64,000 nucleotides of DNA from SZUA-309 sp965232595 (GCA_965232595.1 OZ246983.1:4526001-4590000); one strand, 5' to 3'. Shown: positions 45,618 to 54,880, counted from the stretch's first letter. Numbers and translations are program-made. The notes: generated from the letters alone by a model not told the origin.

Positions 45618-46597
45618 TGGTACCGGATGGACTGAGCGATTCGCTCCGCGGTGCCGGTCGGCAGCTCACCGACCAGCGTCACCAGATGTGCCTTGGCCTG
45701 CGGCCCTTCAGTCAGATGGGTGACCGCAACCGTTGCCCCGTTTCTGGACACCATGTCGGCGGCACCGGCAGGCGGCATGTCCTCGATGAACACGGAGAAT
45801 GCGGCCAAACCGTCGGAGAACATCATGGTGTTGACCAGCTTGTCCTCTCCCATGGTGCGACGCGCATGGGCGCTCGACAGGATGAACCCTTCCGGCAGCC
45901 AGCCGGCCTGCCAGCGGCTCTCTTCGAGCACCGGGATCGAGGGCTGAGAATCGAGCGTGAAGTTGCTCACTTTCGCCTGCTCACGGGCGCCGGAGGGTTC
46001 CAGCGCTCTGGGGTCGACGTCGTCACCGATCACGATCGAGCTGAACTGGAAAATCTCCAGCGGGTTTCCTTCCGAATCGATGAGCTCAGATTTCAGCAGC
46101 AGCCGGGATTCCTTATCCAGCCAGAGCCGATAGCCGAACCGATCCTGATCCCGCGGCAGCACCGCCAGCCGCACGGCCTCCCGATCGGCGACCCGATCTT
46201 CACCGAAAAAGCGCAGGCCGTAATAATCGGAGATGCTGTCGTAGCGGCGGACGAAAGACCGCGCGAACGGTCCTGCCGGCAGGTTGGCTTCGAGGCTCAA
46301 CAGATCGTCGCCAGGCATCAGGATGCAGACCACCTCTTCGCCCCGGCGAACGATCTCCCGAGGCGCACCGTTCTGATGAATCAACCGCTCGTGCTGCACG
46401 CCGTCGATGACCATATGCACGATCCGCAGCGACGCGAGCTCCGAGCCGCTGTAGAAGCTGAACACCCCGTCATAGCTGACGTTGTTGAAAGCCTCGTTCA
46501 TGTCCGCAAGCCAGGTTCTCGGCTCGCCATCGGCGGCTGATGCCGCGCCCGCCCCGGTGAGGGAGAACGCGAGCGTCAGGGCAAGGAGAAGTCGCAC
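45614..46597 (-). CDS. rseB: Sigma-E regulatory protein RseB/MucB
   Basis: Periplasmic lipoprotein-sensing protein that shields RseA from DegS cleavage. The 327-aa precursor has a signal peptide (MRLLLALTLAFSLTGAGAASA), then the MucB/RseB fold (NNVSYDGVFSFYSGSELASL; LIHQNGAPREIVR). It starts at GTG 46597, two bases after rseA. Confidence 0.93.
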   Translation of the reverse strand: MRLLLALTLAFSLTGAGAASAADGEPRTWLADMNEAFNNVSYDGVFSFYSGSELASLRIVHMVIDGVQHERLIHQNGAPREIVRRGEEVVCILMPGDDLLSLEANLPAGPFARSFVRRYDSISDYYGLRFFGEDRVADREAVRLAVLPRDQDRFGYRLWLDKESRLLLKSELIDSEGNPLEIFQFSSIVIGDDVDPRALEPSGAREQAKVSNFTLDSQPSIPVLEESRWQAGWLPEGFILSSAHARRTMGEDKLVNTMMFSDGLAAFSVFIEDMPPAGAADMVSRNGATVAVTHLTEGPQAKAHLVTLVGELPTGTAERIAQSIRYQ

Positions 46598-46599
46598 GT

Positions 46600-47208
46600 T
46601 CAGTCCCGCTCGTAGGCAACCATTCGCGCGAAGCCGAGGCCCGGACGATCCATGCCGATCTGCTGGTAGTGACGCACGATGTAGGCATCGGTGCGATCCT
46701 GATCCGAATCGGTCACCTCGGTAGAGAGCGCAACCGCGTCGTAGAGCGACTGCTGCTGGGCGTTGAGCGGCGGCTCAGCCTCAACGGAGGTCGCCGCAAC
46801 AGTGGTGGTTGGCGTCGATTGCTCGAGGCTCGAGAACCCCAGGAATCCCACTACAACCGCCAGCGCCACCGTCGCCGCCACGGCAACGGGCGTCCAGCGC
46901 CGGTTTGCGGCGGTAACGGCCGACGGTTCTCCGGTCACGATCGCTGCTTCGTCGGGGTCGGCGGTCGTCGCCTCGTCCCCTTGAGCCTGCAGCTCGGCCC
47001 ATACCCGCTCCCGCATGGCCACGCTCAACGAGGTCATGCCACCTTTACCGCTTTCGCCGCGCATGGTCGCGCCAATGAGGTGGTAGCGCTCCCAGCTGGA
47101 GGCCAGCAGCTCGTCCCGATTCATCTCGTCGAGCACGCGACGCAGTTCGAACTCGTCCGCCTCGCCGTCGATGACGGCCGACAGTGATTCTTTCAGCTTC
47201 TCTGACAT
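46600..47208 (-). CDS. rseA: Anti-sigma-E factor RseA/MucA
   Basis: Single-pass inner-membrane protein that holds RpoE. The 202-aa product has the N-terminal sigma-binding domain (MSEKLKESLSAVIDGEADEFELRRVL), a membrane helix at about residues 112-129 (VAVAATVALAVVVGFLGF) and a periplasmic tail, the target of DegS and then RseP. It lies 104 bases after rpoE. Confidence 0.93.
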   Translation of the reverse strand: MSEKLKESLSAVIDGEADEFELRRVLDEMNRDELLASSWERYHLIGATMRGESGKGGMTSLSVAMRERVWAELQAQGDEATTADPDEAAIVTGEPSAVTAANRRWTPVAVAATVALAVVVGFLGFSSLEQSTPTTTVAATSVEAEPPLNAQQQSLYDAVALSTEVTDSDQDRTDAYIVRHYQQIGMDRPGLGFARMVAYERD

Positions 47209-47312
47209 GACTAGCTGCTTCTCATCTGCAATTGAGTTGGTGTGTGTATCTCGTTCATCCCCTCTCTACCTACTCTTTCTACTTACCGGTTCTACCCGTT
47301 TCCCGACCCTGC

Positions 47313-47960
47313 TCATGCCCTGCCGGCTTCGCGTCGGGTAATCAGGGGTGCGATGTGCTGATCAATGCTCTCCCGAGCCCTGAAAATCCGGGAGCGTACG
47401 GTGCCGACCGGACAATCCATAATCTCCGCGATCTGCTCGTAACTCAGACCATCAAACTCCCTGAGAGTTACAGCCGATCTCAGATCGTCGGGCAAGCGAC
47501 CAATCGCCTCATCGATGGCGGCTGACAGCTCATCCCTGGCCAGCGCCGATTCCGGACTTTCGCCTTCCTTTAAGAGGTCGGCCCCGTCCATGAACTGAGC
47601 GTCTTCCACGTCCACATCCGTGCCCGGCGGCCGCCGGCTTCTGGCCACCAGATGGTTCTTCGCCGTGTTGATGGCAATCCGGTAAAGCCAGGTGTAGAAG
47701 GCGCTGTCGCCGCGAAACCGGGGCAGCGCCCGGAACGCCTTGATGAACGCCTCCTGAGTGACGTCTTCCACGTCCTGCGGATCACGCAGATACCGGCTGA
47801 CCAGATTGAGAATCTTGTGCTGATACCGCGCGAACAGCAGATCGAAAGCCCGCCGGTCACCCTGCTGGACTCGTCTGACAAGTTCTTTGTCTGTATCTTT
47901 GGCCAATACCCGGAGCTCTGGCGCCTCGAACGGCCGGATATTCTGACGGCAGTCAGCCAT
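47313..47960 (-). CDS. rpoE: RNA polymerase sigma-E factor (AlgU type)
   Basis: ECF sigma factor for envelope stress. The 215-aa product has region 2 (FDLLFARYQHKILNLVSRYL, DVEDVTQEAFIKAF) and region 4 (REFDGLSYEQIAEIMDCPVGTVRSRIFRARE). From the ATG at 47960 it has about 20 residues before the usual E. coli N-terminus. An in-frame TTG at about residue 18 is an alternative start. The ribosome-binding site before the ATG is weak. Upstream lies a possible sigma-E promoter. Confidence 0.95.
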   Translation of the reverse strand: MADCRQNIRPFEAPELRVLAKDTDKELVRRVQQGDRRAFDLLFARYQHKILNLVSRYLRDPQDVEDVTQEAFIKAFRALPRFRGDSAFYTWLYRIAINTAKNHLVARSRRPPGTDVDVEDAQFMDGADLLKEGESPESALARDELSAAIDEAIGRLPDDLRSAVTLREFDGLSYEQIAEIMDCPVGTVRSRIFRARESIDQHIAPLITRREAGRA

Positions 47961-48000
47961 TTATACTAGGGAACCTCAGAGCGCATCGAGCTACCAGTAT

Positions 48001-48027
48001 TTGGACCGTAATCTGCCCAGATGTTCC
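48001..48027 (-). promoter_or_regulatory. Candidate sigma-E (autoregulatory) promoter of rpoE
   Basis: On the minus strand GGAACAT (48027-48021), a 15-base spacer and TCCAA (48005-48001) resemble the GGAACTT-N15/16-TCnAA sigma-E consensus, about 40 bases before the rpoE ATG. rpoE/algU operons in this group are known to be autoregulated. One -35 mismatch and a slightly short spacer keep this tentative. Confidence 0.4.
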
Positions 48028-48129
48028 GTAACAATTGGACGAACTGCGTGAAACAGTGCCGATTGGAACAACCCGCCAGTTTGCGGCCGGTCAGATGAGC
48101 CAGACGCTCGCCCGGCAGAAGGGAAAGAC

Positions 48130-49749
48130 GTGACTCAACGATTCTCCACCGACGTGTTGGTGATCGGCGGTGGTGCCGCCGGCCTATCGGCCGCCCTGCA
48201 CCTGGCGGATCACGCCCGGGTGACCGTGCTCTGCAAGGGCGGCCTGGAGTCCGCCTCCTCGCACTGGGCGCAGGGCGGCGTTGCCTCGGTCATCGATCCG
48301 GAAGACAGCATCGAGGCCCACGTACGGGACACCCTGGTTGCCGGCGCCGGTCTCTGCGACGAGGCAACGGTCACCCAGGTGGTCAGCGGCGGGCCGCGGG
48401 CCATCAATCAGCTCGGGCGCTGGGGCGTGAACTTCGACGCCACCGACAACGAGTTTCATCTGACCCGGGAGGGTGGTCACTCGGTGCGGCGGATCCTCCA
48501 CGTGGCGGACGCCACCGGCAAGGCGATCACCGAAACCCTCACCAAAAACGTGCTCGATCACCCGAACATCGATCTGGTGAACGATCGCGTCGCCATCGAC
48601 CTGATCAACCTGAACAAGTTCGGCCGCTTTCCGAACCGCTGCGCCGGCGCCTACGTGCTGAACCGCACCAGCGGCCATGTCGAGCTGTTCCAGGCCCGCT
48701 TTGTGGTGCTGGCCACCGGCGGCGCCAGCAAGGTTTACCTGTACACCTCGAACCCGGACAGCTCCACCGGCGACGGCATCGCCATGGCCTGGCGCGCTGG
48801 CTGCCGGGTGGCGAACATGGAGTTCAACCAGTTTCACCCGACCTGCCTGTTCCATCCGCACGCCAAATCGTTCCTGATTTCCGAGGCGGTCCGCGGCGAA
48901 GGCGGCGTGCTCCGCCTGCCGAACGGCGAACGCTTCATGACCCGATTCGACGAGCGCGGCGAGCTGGCACCCAGGGACGTGGTTGCCCGGGCGATCGATC
49001 ACGAGATGAAACGTCTGGGCGCGGACTGCGTCTACCTCGACATCTCGCACCGGCCAGCCGAGTTCATCCGCACGCACTTTCCGACCATCGCCGCGCGTTG
49101 CGAGGAATTCGGCATCGACATCACCAAAGACCCGATACCCGTCGTTCCGGCCGCGCACTACACCTGTGGCGGCGTGCTGGTCGATGCGACCGGCGCCACC
49201 GACGTGCCCGGCCTGTACGCGATCGGCGAGGTCAGCTGCACCGGCCTGCATGGCGCCAACCGGCTGGCCAGCAACAGCCTGCTCGAGTGCCTGGTGTTTG
49301 GCGAAGCGGCAGCCAGAGACATCCGGGCGCATCTGGACGACGCCCGCGTGGAAGCAGAGATCCCGCACTGGGACGAGAGCCAGGTAACGGATTCGGACGA
49401 GGACGTGATCATCGCCCACAACTGGGACGAGTTGCGCCGCTTCATGTGGGACTACGTCGGCATCGTCCGAACGGACAAGCGGCTGCAACGGGCGCAGCGG
49501 CGCATCGACCTGCTGAAAGCGGAGATCAACGAGTACTACAGCCACTACCGGGTCAGCAACGACCTGATCGAGCTGCGCAACCTGATCACCGTCGCCGAGC
49601 TGATCGTTCGCTGCTCCCTGGCCCGCCAGGAGAGCCGCGGCCTGCACTTCAACCTGGATCACCCGGAGCTGCGCAGCAAGTCGACCGACACCATCCTGTT
49701 TCCGGGGTACGGAGATCAGATCGACGTGCTGCGGCCGGTCGCCAGCTGA
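48130..49749 (+). CDS. nadB: L-aspartate oxidase
   Basis: FAD enzyme that makes iminoaspartate, the first step of de novo NAD synthesis. The 539-aa protein has the FAD-binding VIGGGAAGLSAALHL, SSHWAQGGVA, the active-site HPTCLF and EAVRGEGG segments, and CGGVLVDATGATDVPGLYAIGE. It starts at GTG 48130 after AAGGGAAA. It is divergent from rpoE, as in Pseudomonas and E. coli. Its last 34 bases overlap ygfX on the other strand. Confidence 0.98.
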   Translation: MTQRFSTDVLVIGGGAAGLSAALHLADHARVTVLCKGGLESASSHWAQGGVASVIDPEDSIEAHVRDTLVAGAGLCDEATVTQVVSGGPRAINQLGRWGVNFDATDNEFHLTREGGHSVRRILHVADATGKAITETLTKNVLDHPNIDLVNDRVAIDLINLNKFGRFPNRCAGAYVLNRTSGHVELFQARFVVLATGGASKVYLYTSNPDSSTGDGIAMAWRAGCRVANMEFNQFHPTCLFHPHAKSFLISEAVRGEGGVLRLPNGERFMTRFDERGELAPRDVVARAIDHEMKRLGADCVYLDISHRPAEFIRTHFPTIAARCEEFGIDITKDPIPVVPAAHYTCGGVLVDATGATDVPGLYAIGEVSCTGLHGANRLASNSLLECLVFGEAAARDIRAHLDDARVEAEIPHWDESQVTDSDEDVIIAHNWDELRRFMWDYVGIVRTDKRLQRAQRRIDLLKAEINEYYSHYRVSNDLIELRNLITVAELIVRCSLARQESRGLHFNLDHPELRSKSTDTILFPGYGDQIDVLRPVAS

Positions 49750-50042
49750 GCATCGAAGCCACGGCGCCTGAGCGCCGCCCACCGTGATGCCGTGACCTCA
49801 TCTCTGAACACCTGCAGGCGACGCCCGTCGGCTGCCCTCAGGCAGAGCAGATACGAGCTCATCCACACCGGCTGCCAGCCGTCCAGCTCCAGCGCGTCCT
49901 GCCAGCCATCCGTGTTCCGGCGTGCCGAGCGAGCCAGCCAGAGCACCGCCAGGGCTAGACCCGTGCTCCCGAACCAGTACCAGCCGCAGCTGCACAGCAG
50001 CAGCATCTCGAGGCTATTGCAGACGGTTCGCAGCCGGATCAC
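49716..50042 (-). CDS. ygfX: YgfX/CptA-family membrane protein
   Basis: A 108-aa protein with one or two closely spaced membrane helices (LEMLLLCSCGWYWFG, TGLALAVLWLA) then a soluble tail with GWQPVWMSSYLLCL and RLQVFRDEV. The family is always found next to sdhE, as here, and is proposed to act with it; the toxin name CptA is also used. The frame is open to 50132 inside sdhE, but the GTG at 50042, eight bases after the sdhE stop, begins at the conserved helix, so I use it. Confidence 0.72.
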   Translation of the reverse strand: MIRLRTVCNSLEMLLLCSCGWYWFGSTGLALAVLWLARSARRNTDGWQDALELDGWQPVWMSSYLLCLRAADGRRLQVFRDEVTASRWAALRRRGFDAQLATGRSTSI

Positions 50043-50050
50043 CGGCGCGC

Positions 50051-50317
50051 TCAATCCAGCTTCAGAAAGGTGCGCATCCGACCGATCAGCACCTTCAGAT
50101 CGTCCGGCGGCGCGGTGCGCTCGAGCAGCCACTCGTGGGCGTCCATGTCGTCGTAGTCGAGCAGCCGCTCGTAGTCGAGCTTCAGCGGTTCAGGCAGCTC
50201 GGCGAAACACCCTTCCACAAATGGCTTCAGCAACAGCTCCAGCTCCAACAGGCCACGCCGGGATCGCCAGCGGGCCCGCTCCAGGCGCGCGTCGGCGGTT
50301 GGGGGTTGTTCGCTCAT
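50051..50317 (-). CDS. sdhE: FAD assembly factor SdhE
   Basis: Small chaperone that promotes covalent FAD attachment to succinate dehydrogenase. The 88-aa protein has the conserved RRGLLELELLL region, with the RGxxE motif needed for flavinylation, and the WLLERTAPPDD segment. It is divergent from ygfZ with 116 bases between them, the common sdhE/ygfX and ygfZ arrangement. Confidence 0.93.
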   Translation of the reverse strand: MSEQPPTADARLERARWRSRRGLLELELLLKPFVEGCFAELPEPLKLDYERLLDYDDMDAHEWLLERTAPPDDLKVLIGRMRTFLKLD

Positions 50318-50433
50318 CGATGCTCCTGTTCGCGGTTGTCGGCGTTGAAGGCGGCTGCAGACGGACGTGTCTACTGCGGATAGAGATCTGAGCGGGTAGT
50401 ATGCCTGCAGGAGACGTTTAGCGGGGACCAGCG

Positions 50434-51252
50434 ATGCTCAGAGAGCGCTGGCAGACATACGCCACAGAGGCGTCCGGCACCTATGGGCCGGGCGCTGCGC
50501 TGATCGAGACGCTGCAACCCTTGAGCTTTCAGGGCGCGGACGTCGTCAACTTTCTGCAGGGCTACCTCACCATCGACCTGGAGGGCCTGGTTGAGGCCGA
50601 GCCGCGGATGACGGCCCTGACCAACCTGAAGGGCCGGGTGGTCGCCACCGGCTGGTGCCAGCGCCACGGCAATGAGCGGATCGACTGGCTGATCCATGCC
50701 GAGCTCGCGGAAGCAGTCAGCACCTTCATGGCCCGCTATCTCGCCTTTTCCAAAACCGAGCTGGTCGAGCTGGCGCCAGACCACCTGACGCTCGGGGTGA
50801 TTGACGCAGCGGGCAACGCCAGCGCCCGACTGATCACCAGCGATGAGGCCCTCGAGGAGATCACGCGCAGCCATCAGCCCATCGATCCGGGGCTCTGGTA
50901 CGGCGCCTGCATCGATCAGGGCCTGGTGCTGATCGGTCCGGCAACGACAGAGACCTACCTGCCACAGATGATCGGCCTGGTAGAGGCCGGGGCCGTAGAC
51001 TTCGACAAGGGCTGCTACCTGGGCCAGGAAGTCGTCGCCAGAGCGCAGCACCGTGGCGAGGTGAAACGCCGGCTGCAGCGGCTGGTCGGGGTGGGTGAGG
51101 CCATCGCGCCCGGCACCCCTGCCCTCGACGCAGACGGCCGGGAGGTCGGTCAGATCGTGCTTTGCGAGGCGCCGCAGTGCCTGGCCGTGATCCGCCAGCC
51201 GGCGGCATCAACTTACCAGGTCGGCGATCAGCAGCTGGAGGCTGCCGGTTAG
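50434..51252 (+). CDS. ygfZ: YgfZ, folate-dependent iron-sulfur cluster/tRNA modification protein
   Basis: GcvT-like protein that helps repair or mature iron-sulfur enzymes including MiaB. The 272-aa product has FLQGYLTIDL and the invariant KGCYLGQE (about residues 191-198). A TAGTAT box at 50397-50402 could be its -10 element but no matching -35 box is seen. Its TAG stop shares three bases with the stop of the convergent mmsB. Confidence 0.93.
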   Translation: MLRERWQTYATEASGTYGPGAALIETLQPLSFQGADVVNFLQGYLTIDLEGLVEAEPRMTALTNLKGRVVATGWCQRHGNERIDWLIHAELAEAVSTFMARYLAFSKTELVELAPDHLTLGVIDAAGNASARLITSDEALEEITRSHQPIDPGLWYGACIDQGLVLIGPATTETYLPQMIGLVEAGAVDFDKGCYLGQEVVARAQHRGEVKRRLQRLVGVGEAIAPGTPALDADGREVGQIVLCEAPQCLAVIRQPAASTYQVGDQQLEAAG

Positions 51253-52163
51253 TCCTTGAGGGAAGGCCGATAGAGCAGCTGAATGCTCGAGAAGTCGAGC
51301 CGCCCCGCGTCGTTCTGCTGCTGGTGAATCCGGTACAGGTTCTTTGCCAGCGAGCCCATGGGTACGGAGCTGCGTGAGCCTTCCGCCGTGTCCATGGCGA
51401 GCCCCAGGTCTTTCGTCATCAGATCCGTCAGGAAGCCGCCTTCGTAGCCTCGCGAGGCGGGCACGCCGTCCATCACGCCCGGAAACGGGTTGTACACGTT
51501 GAGCGACCAGTTGCCGCCGGAGGACTGCTTCATGACCTCCGACAGCACGGCCGGATCCAGGCCGTTTTCGACGCCGAGCGCCAGCGCTTCGGCAGTCCCA
51601 GCCATATGAATAGCCAGCAGCATGTTGTTGCAGATCTTGGCAATCTGCCCAGCGCCCGACTCGCCGGCATGAAAGACGTTCGCGCCCATCACGTCGAGCA
51701 GCGGCCGGGCGCGATCGAGCGCCGCGTCGCTGCCGCCGACGATGAAGGTCAACGTCCCGGCCTCGGCGCCCGCCGTGCCGCCTGAAACCGGCGCATCGAG
51801 CATTTCCAGCCCCTGCTCCCGGGCACGGGCCGCCACGGTTCGAGCGCTGTCCGGGTCGATGGTGGAGCAGTCGATCAGGAGCGTGTCGTCGGCGACGTTG
51901 GCGAGCACACCGGCTTCGGCCTGACCATCGGCGCCCAGGTAAACCTCCCGAACGTGCCGCCCCGCCGGCAGCATGCTGATGATCACATCCTGATTGGCGG
52001 CAAGCTCAGCCACCGACCCTGCAGCCGCAGCATCAGGCACGCTGCCCATGAGCTCCGGGGCCACGTCGAAAACCGTCAGCGAGTAGTCGGCGGCCGCCGC
52101 GCCGAGGTTGCGCGCCATGTGACCACCCATGTTGCCGAGGCCGATGAAACCGATGCGGGTCAT
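51249..52163 (-). CDS. mmsB: 3-hydroxyisobutyrate dehydrogenase
   Basis: NAD-dependent beta-hydroxyacid dehydrogenase converting 3-hydroxyisobutyrate to methylmalonate semialdehyde in valine breakdown. The 304-aa protein has the Rossmann GFIGLGNMGGHMARNL, the substrate-binding DAPVSGGTAGAEAGTL and the catalytic Lys region KICNNML. Its ATG overlaps the stop of the HIBYL-CoA hydrolase (ATGA), so the two are coupled. Confidence 0.94.
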   Translation of the reverse strand: MTRIGFIGLGNMGGHMARNLGAAAADYSLTVFDVAPELMGSVPDAAAAGSVAELAANQDVIISMLPAGRHVREVYLGADGQAEAGVLANVADDTLLIDCSTIDPDSARTVAARAREQGLEMLDAPVSGGTAGAEAGTLTFIVGGSDAALDRARPLLDVMGANVFHAGESGAGQIAKICNNMLLAIHMAGTAEALALGVENGLDPAVLSEVMKQSSGGNWSLNVYNPFPGVMDGVPASRGYEGGFLTDLMTKDLGLAMDTAEGSRSSVPMGSLAKNLYRIHQQQNDAGRLDFSSIQLLYRPSLKD

Positions 52164-53278
52164 GCGTTGTTCTCCAGGTCGTGCAGGGGATTACGTCCCC
52201 AGGGCTCTTCGAAGTGATCGAGCACGTAGCCTTCCGGCAGCGACTCGAGATCGCCGAACTGCCAGTCCGGCTGGTTGTCTTTCTCGATCAGGAGCGCGCG
52301 TACCCCCTCACTGAAATCGTGGTTGTCCGCACAGTGCGTGCCGACGGTCATCTCCAGGCGGAAGCTGTCTGCCAGGGTCAGCTCCCGGGCCCGGCGAACC
52401 TGCTCCACCACGATGCCCACCGTCGTCGGGCAGCCCCGCCCCATGCTGCCGATCGCCTTGTCCACCCAGGCGGACCTGCCCGCCATGCTCCGTACGGCAG
52501 CCGCAGCACTCAGAAAACCCGCATCCGCATTGAGGTCGTCGCTGACCGCGCCGAGCTCGGTAGCCGGCAGCTCCGGCGCGTCGAGCCCGGCCAGGAAGGT
52601 CGAGATCAGATCCCGGTCGCTCGCCTGGTCACCGCTGAAGGACAGGGCCGCGATCGCGTCGACCAGCCCCTCCAGCTCGGCACGGGCAACGGCGTGCGTG
52701 CCGATACCCGCCAGCATGGCATCACCGCCGTTCAGATGTGCGCCGGTCATGCCGATGAACAGCGCCTGGTGCTCGGGCATGTTTTTCAGCAGCCAGGTGC
52801 CGCCAGCATCGGGAAACAGGCCGATGGTGACTTCCGGCATGGCGATGCGCACGTTTTCGGTGACCACCCGGAAATCAGCGGCGCGAAAGATACCGAGACC
52901 ACCGCCCATGATGACGCCGTGCCCGAGCGCAACGAGCGGCTTCGGGTAGGTGTGCAGCCGGTAGTCGAGTCGGTACTCACGCTCGAAAAACTCATACGGA
53001 TACTCGTCGACCCGCTCTCCGGCTTCATGGTTGATCTGCATCGCCCGGTACAGGGCCTGGATGTCACCACCCGCGCTGAACGCCCGCTCGCCGGCGCCGG
53101 TGAGCAGAACCGCGACGATCGAGTCGTCTTCTGCCCAGCGCGCGAGCACCGGCGACATCTGATCGATCATCTCCAGGCTCAACGCGTTCAGCGTCGCCTG
53201 AGAGTCCAGCCGTGCTTCCGCCACAACGTGGCCGCCGGCACTCGAGTGCTCGAAGAACTTCACCAGATCGCTGCTCAC
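52160..53278 (-). CDS. 3-hydroxyisobutyryl-CoA hydrolase
   Basis: Crotonase-superfamily thioesterase that frees 3-hydroxyisobutyrate in valine catabolism, feeding mmsB downstream. The 372-aa length and the long C-terminal extension separate it from ordinary enoyl-CoA hydratases. Oxyanion-hole segments FSAGGDIQALY and MGGGLGIF are present, with PEVTIGLFPDAGG behind. The GTG start at 53278 is preceded by GGGGGAG. Confidence 0.92.
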   Translation of the reverse strand: MSSDLVKFFEHSSAGGHVVAEARLDSQATLNALSLEMIDQMSPVLARWAEDDSIVAVLLTGAGERAFSAGGDIQALYRAMQINHEAGERVDEYPYEFFEREYRLDYRLHTYPKPLVALGHGVIMGGGLGIFRAADFRVVTENVRIAMPEVTIGLFPDAGGTWLLKNMPEHQALFIGMTGAHLNGGDAMLAGIGTHAVARAELEGLVDAIAALSFSGDQASDRDLISTFLAGLDAPELPATELGAVSDDLNADAGFLSAAAAVRSMAGRSAWVDKAIGSMGRGCPTTVGIVVEQVRRARELTLADSFRLEMTVGTHCADNHDFSEGVRALLIEKDNQPDWQFGDLESLPEGYVLDHFEEPWGRNPLHDLENNA

Positions 53279-53312
53279 TGAAACTCCCCCTGTTGCTGCT
53301 GTCCGGCTGTGG

Positions 53313-54101
53313 TCAGCCGTTCACCCATTGCGGATCGCGCTTTTCCAGAAACGCGTTCACCCCCTCAGCCTGATCCTGCGTATCGAACAGGTCGACGAAC
53401 GCTGCCCGCTCTACGGCGTAGGCGGCTTCGATGTTCCCAGCCCGTGCTTCCTGGATCAGGGACTTGCAGGCGGCAACCGCCGGTGGGCTCTGCCTGCCGA
53501 CATTCGCGGCAAGGGCCATGGCCCGCTCCAGCGCCTCGCCGGTGCCGACCACTTCTTCCGCCAGGCCGATCTTCTCCGCCGTTGCCGCATCGATGCGCTC
53601 GCCGCAGAGAATCATCCGCTTCGCCCAGCCCTCACCAACCAGCCAGGCCAGGTTCTGGGTGCCGCCCCCGCAAGGCAACAGCCCTACCGTGGCTTCCGGC
53701 AGGGCCAGCTTGCTCTGAGTTTCGACGATCCGGATGTCACAAGCCAGCGCACACTCCAGCCCGCCACCCATGGCGAAGCCGTTGATGGCGGCGATGCTGA
53801 CACCGCGAAACCCGGCAAGCGCTTCGAAGGCGCGGCCGAACAGATCGGACATCTGACCGGCTACGGCCTTGTCTCCCGAGGCAAACAGATTGAGATCAGC
53901 GCCCGCAGAGAAGAACTTGTCGCCCTCACCGGTGATCACGAGCGAGTAGATTTCCCGGTCCGCGTTGCAGTCGCCAATCAGCGTCTCCAGTGCAGCCAGG
54001 CTCTCTTCGTCCCAGGTGTTGGCCGGCGGGTTGCTGATGGTTATCACCGCCGTATTGCCCTCGGTTGTCACCTTGAGCTTCTCGGAAACTGAATCAGGCA
54101 C
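53313..54101 (-). CDS. Enoyl-CoA hydratase (valine pathway)
   Basis: Crotonase-fold hydratase of 262 aa, probably acting on methacrylyl-CoA given its place before the HIBYL-CoA hydrolase and mmsB. It has FSAGADLNLF and NGFAMGGGLECALACD for the oxyanion hole, the catalytic-type PEATVGLLPCGGGTQNL segment, and a normal C-terminus. GGGGAGG lies before the GTG at 54101. First gene of the three-gene operon; mmsA and the acyl-CoA dehydrogenase are not here. Confidence 0.92.
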   Translation of the reverse strand: MPDSVSEKLKVTTEGNTAVITISNPPANTWDEESLAALETLIGDCNADREIYSLVITGEGDKFFSAGADLNLFASGDKAVAGQMSDLFGRAFEALAGFRGVSIAAINGFAMGGGLECALACDIRIVETQSKLALPEATVGLLPCGGGTQNLAWLVGEGWAKRMILCGERIDAATAEKIGLAEEVVGTGEALERAMALAANVGRQSPPAVAACKSLIQEARAGNIEAAYAVERAAFVDLFDTQDQAEGVNAFLEKRDPQWVNG

Positions 54102-54125
54102 GACTGACCTCCCCTACCTAATTTC

Positions 54126-54144
54126 CTGCAGGCAACTCCTGCAG
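54126..54144. promoter_or_regulatory. Inverted repeat upstream of the valine-catabolism operon
   Basis: CTGCAGG-CAACT-CCTGCAG, perfect 7-bp arms around five bases, lies 25 bases upstream of the enoyl-CoA hydratase start. It could be an operator for a dimeric repressor or a weak hairpin from the convergent edge; no regulator gene is nearby. Confidence 0.4.
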
Positions 54145-54181
54145 ATTAATTGATTGCTCAACGCCCGCCCCCCGGGTGCCG

Positions 54182-54880
54182 TCAGGCCACATCGAACCAG
54201 TCGATGGGCTCCTGTCCATTCTGCACCAGATAGGCATTGGCATCCCGAAAATGATTGCAGCCGAAGAAGCCGCGATGGGCAGATAGCGGCGATGGGTGCG
54301 GTGAGCTCAGCACGCAGTGTCGGGCTCGATCCACCTGTGCTCCCTTCTTCTGTGCGTAGCTGCCCCAGAGCAGGAACACGAGATGCTCACGCTCTTCGTT
54401 CAGGCGGGCGACGATGGCGTCGGTAAAGGTCTCCCATCCCCTGCCCTGGTGCGAGCCGGCCCGTCCCCGCTCCACGGAGAGCACCGCGTTCAGGAGCAGA
54501 ACGCCCTGCCGCGCCCAGGGCTCCAGACAGCCGCGCTGGCCATCGAAGCGCCGCGGCTCGTCCGGGTACTCGGCGCTGATCTCCTTGAAGATGTTGAGCA
54601 GCGACGGCGGTATCGGCACGCCGGAGCGGACCGAGAAACACAGGCCATGAGCCTGACCCGGCCCGTGGTAGGGATCCTGACCGATCACGACCACCTTCAC
54701 CTCGGCCAACGGCGTCGAGTCGAGCGCCGCAAACATCTCCCCACCTGGCGGGAAGATCTTTTTCCCGGCCCGTTTTTCCGCAGCCAGGAAGGTACGCAGG
54801 TTCTGCATGTAAGGCTGGTCGAACTCCGGCAGGAGCGCAGCCTTCCAGGAAGCTTCGAGCCTCAGCCTGTCCTCAGTCAT
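54182..54880 (-). CDS. ung: Uracil-DNA glycosylase
   Basis: Removes uracil from DNA to start base-excision repair. The 232-aa family-1 enzyme has the water-activating GQDPYHG and the C-terminal HPSPLSAHRGFFG. Its first bases overlap the lysS end by 8 bases. Length and motifs are normal. Confidence 0.97.
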   Translation of the reverse strand: MTEDRLRLEASWKAALLPEFDQPYMQNLRTFLAAEKRAGKKIFPPGGEMFAALDSTPLAEVKVVVIGQDPYHGPGQAHGLCFSVRSGVPIPPSLLNIFKEISAEYPDEPRRFDGQRGCLEPWARQGVLLLNAVLSVERGRAGSHQGRGWETFTDAIVARLNEEREHLVFLLWGSYAQKKGAQVDRARHCVLSSPHPSPLSAHRGFFGCNHFRDANAYLVQNGQEPIDWFDVA

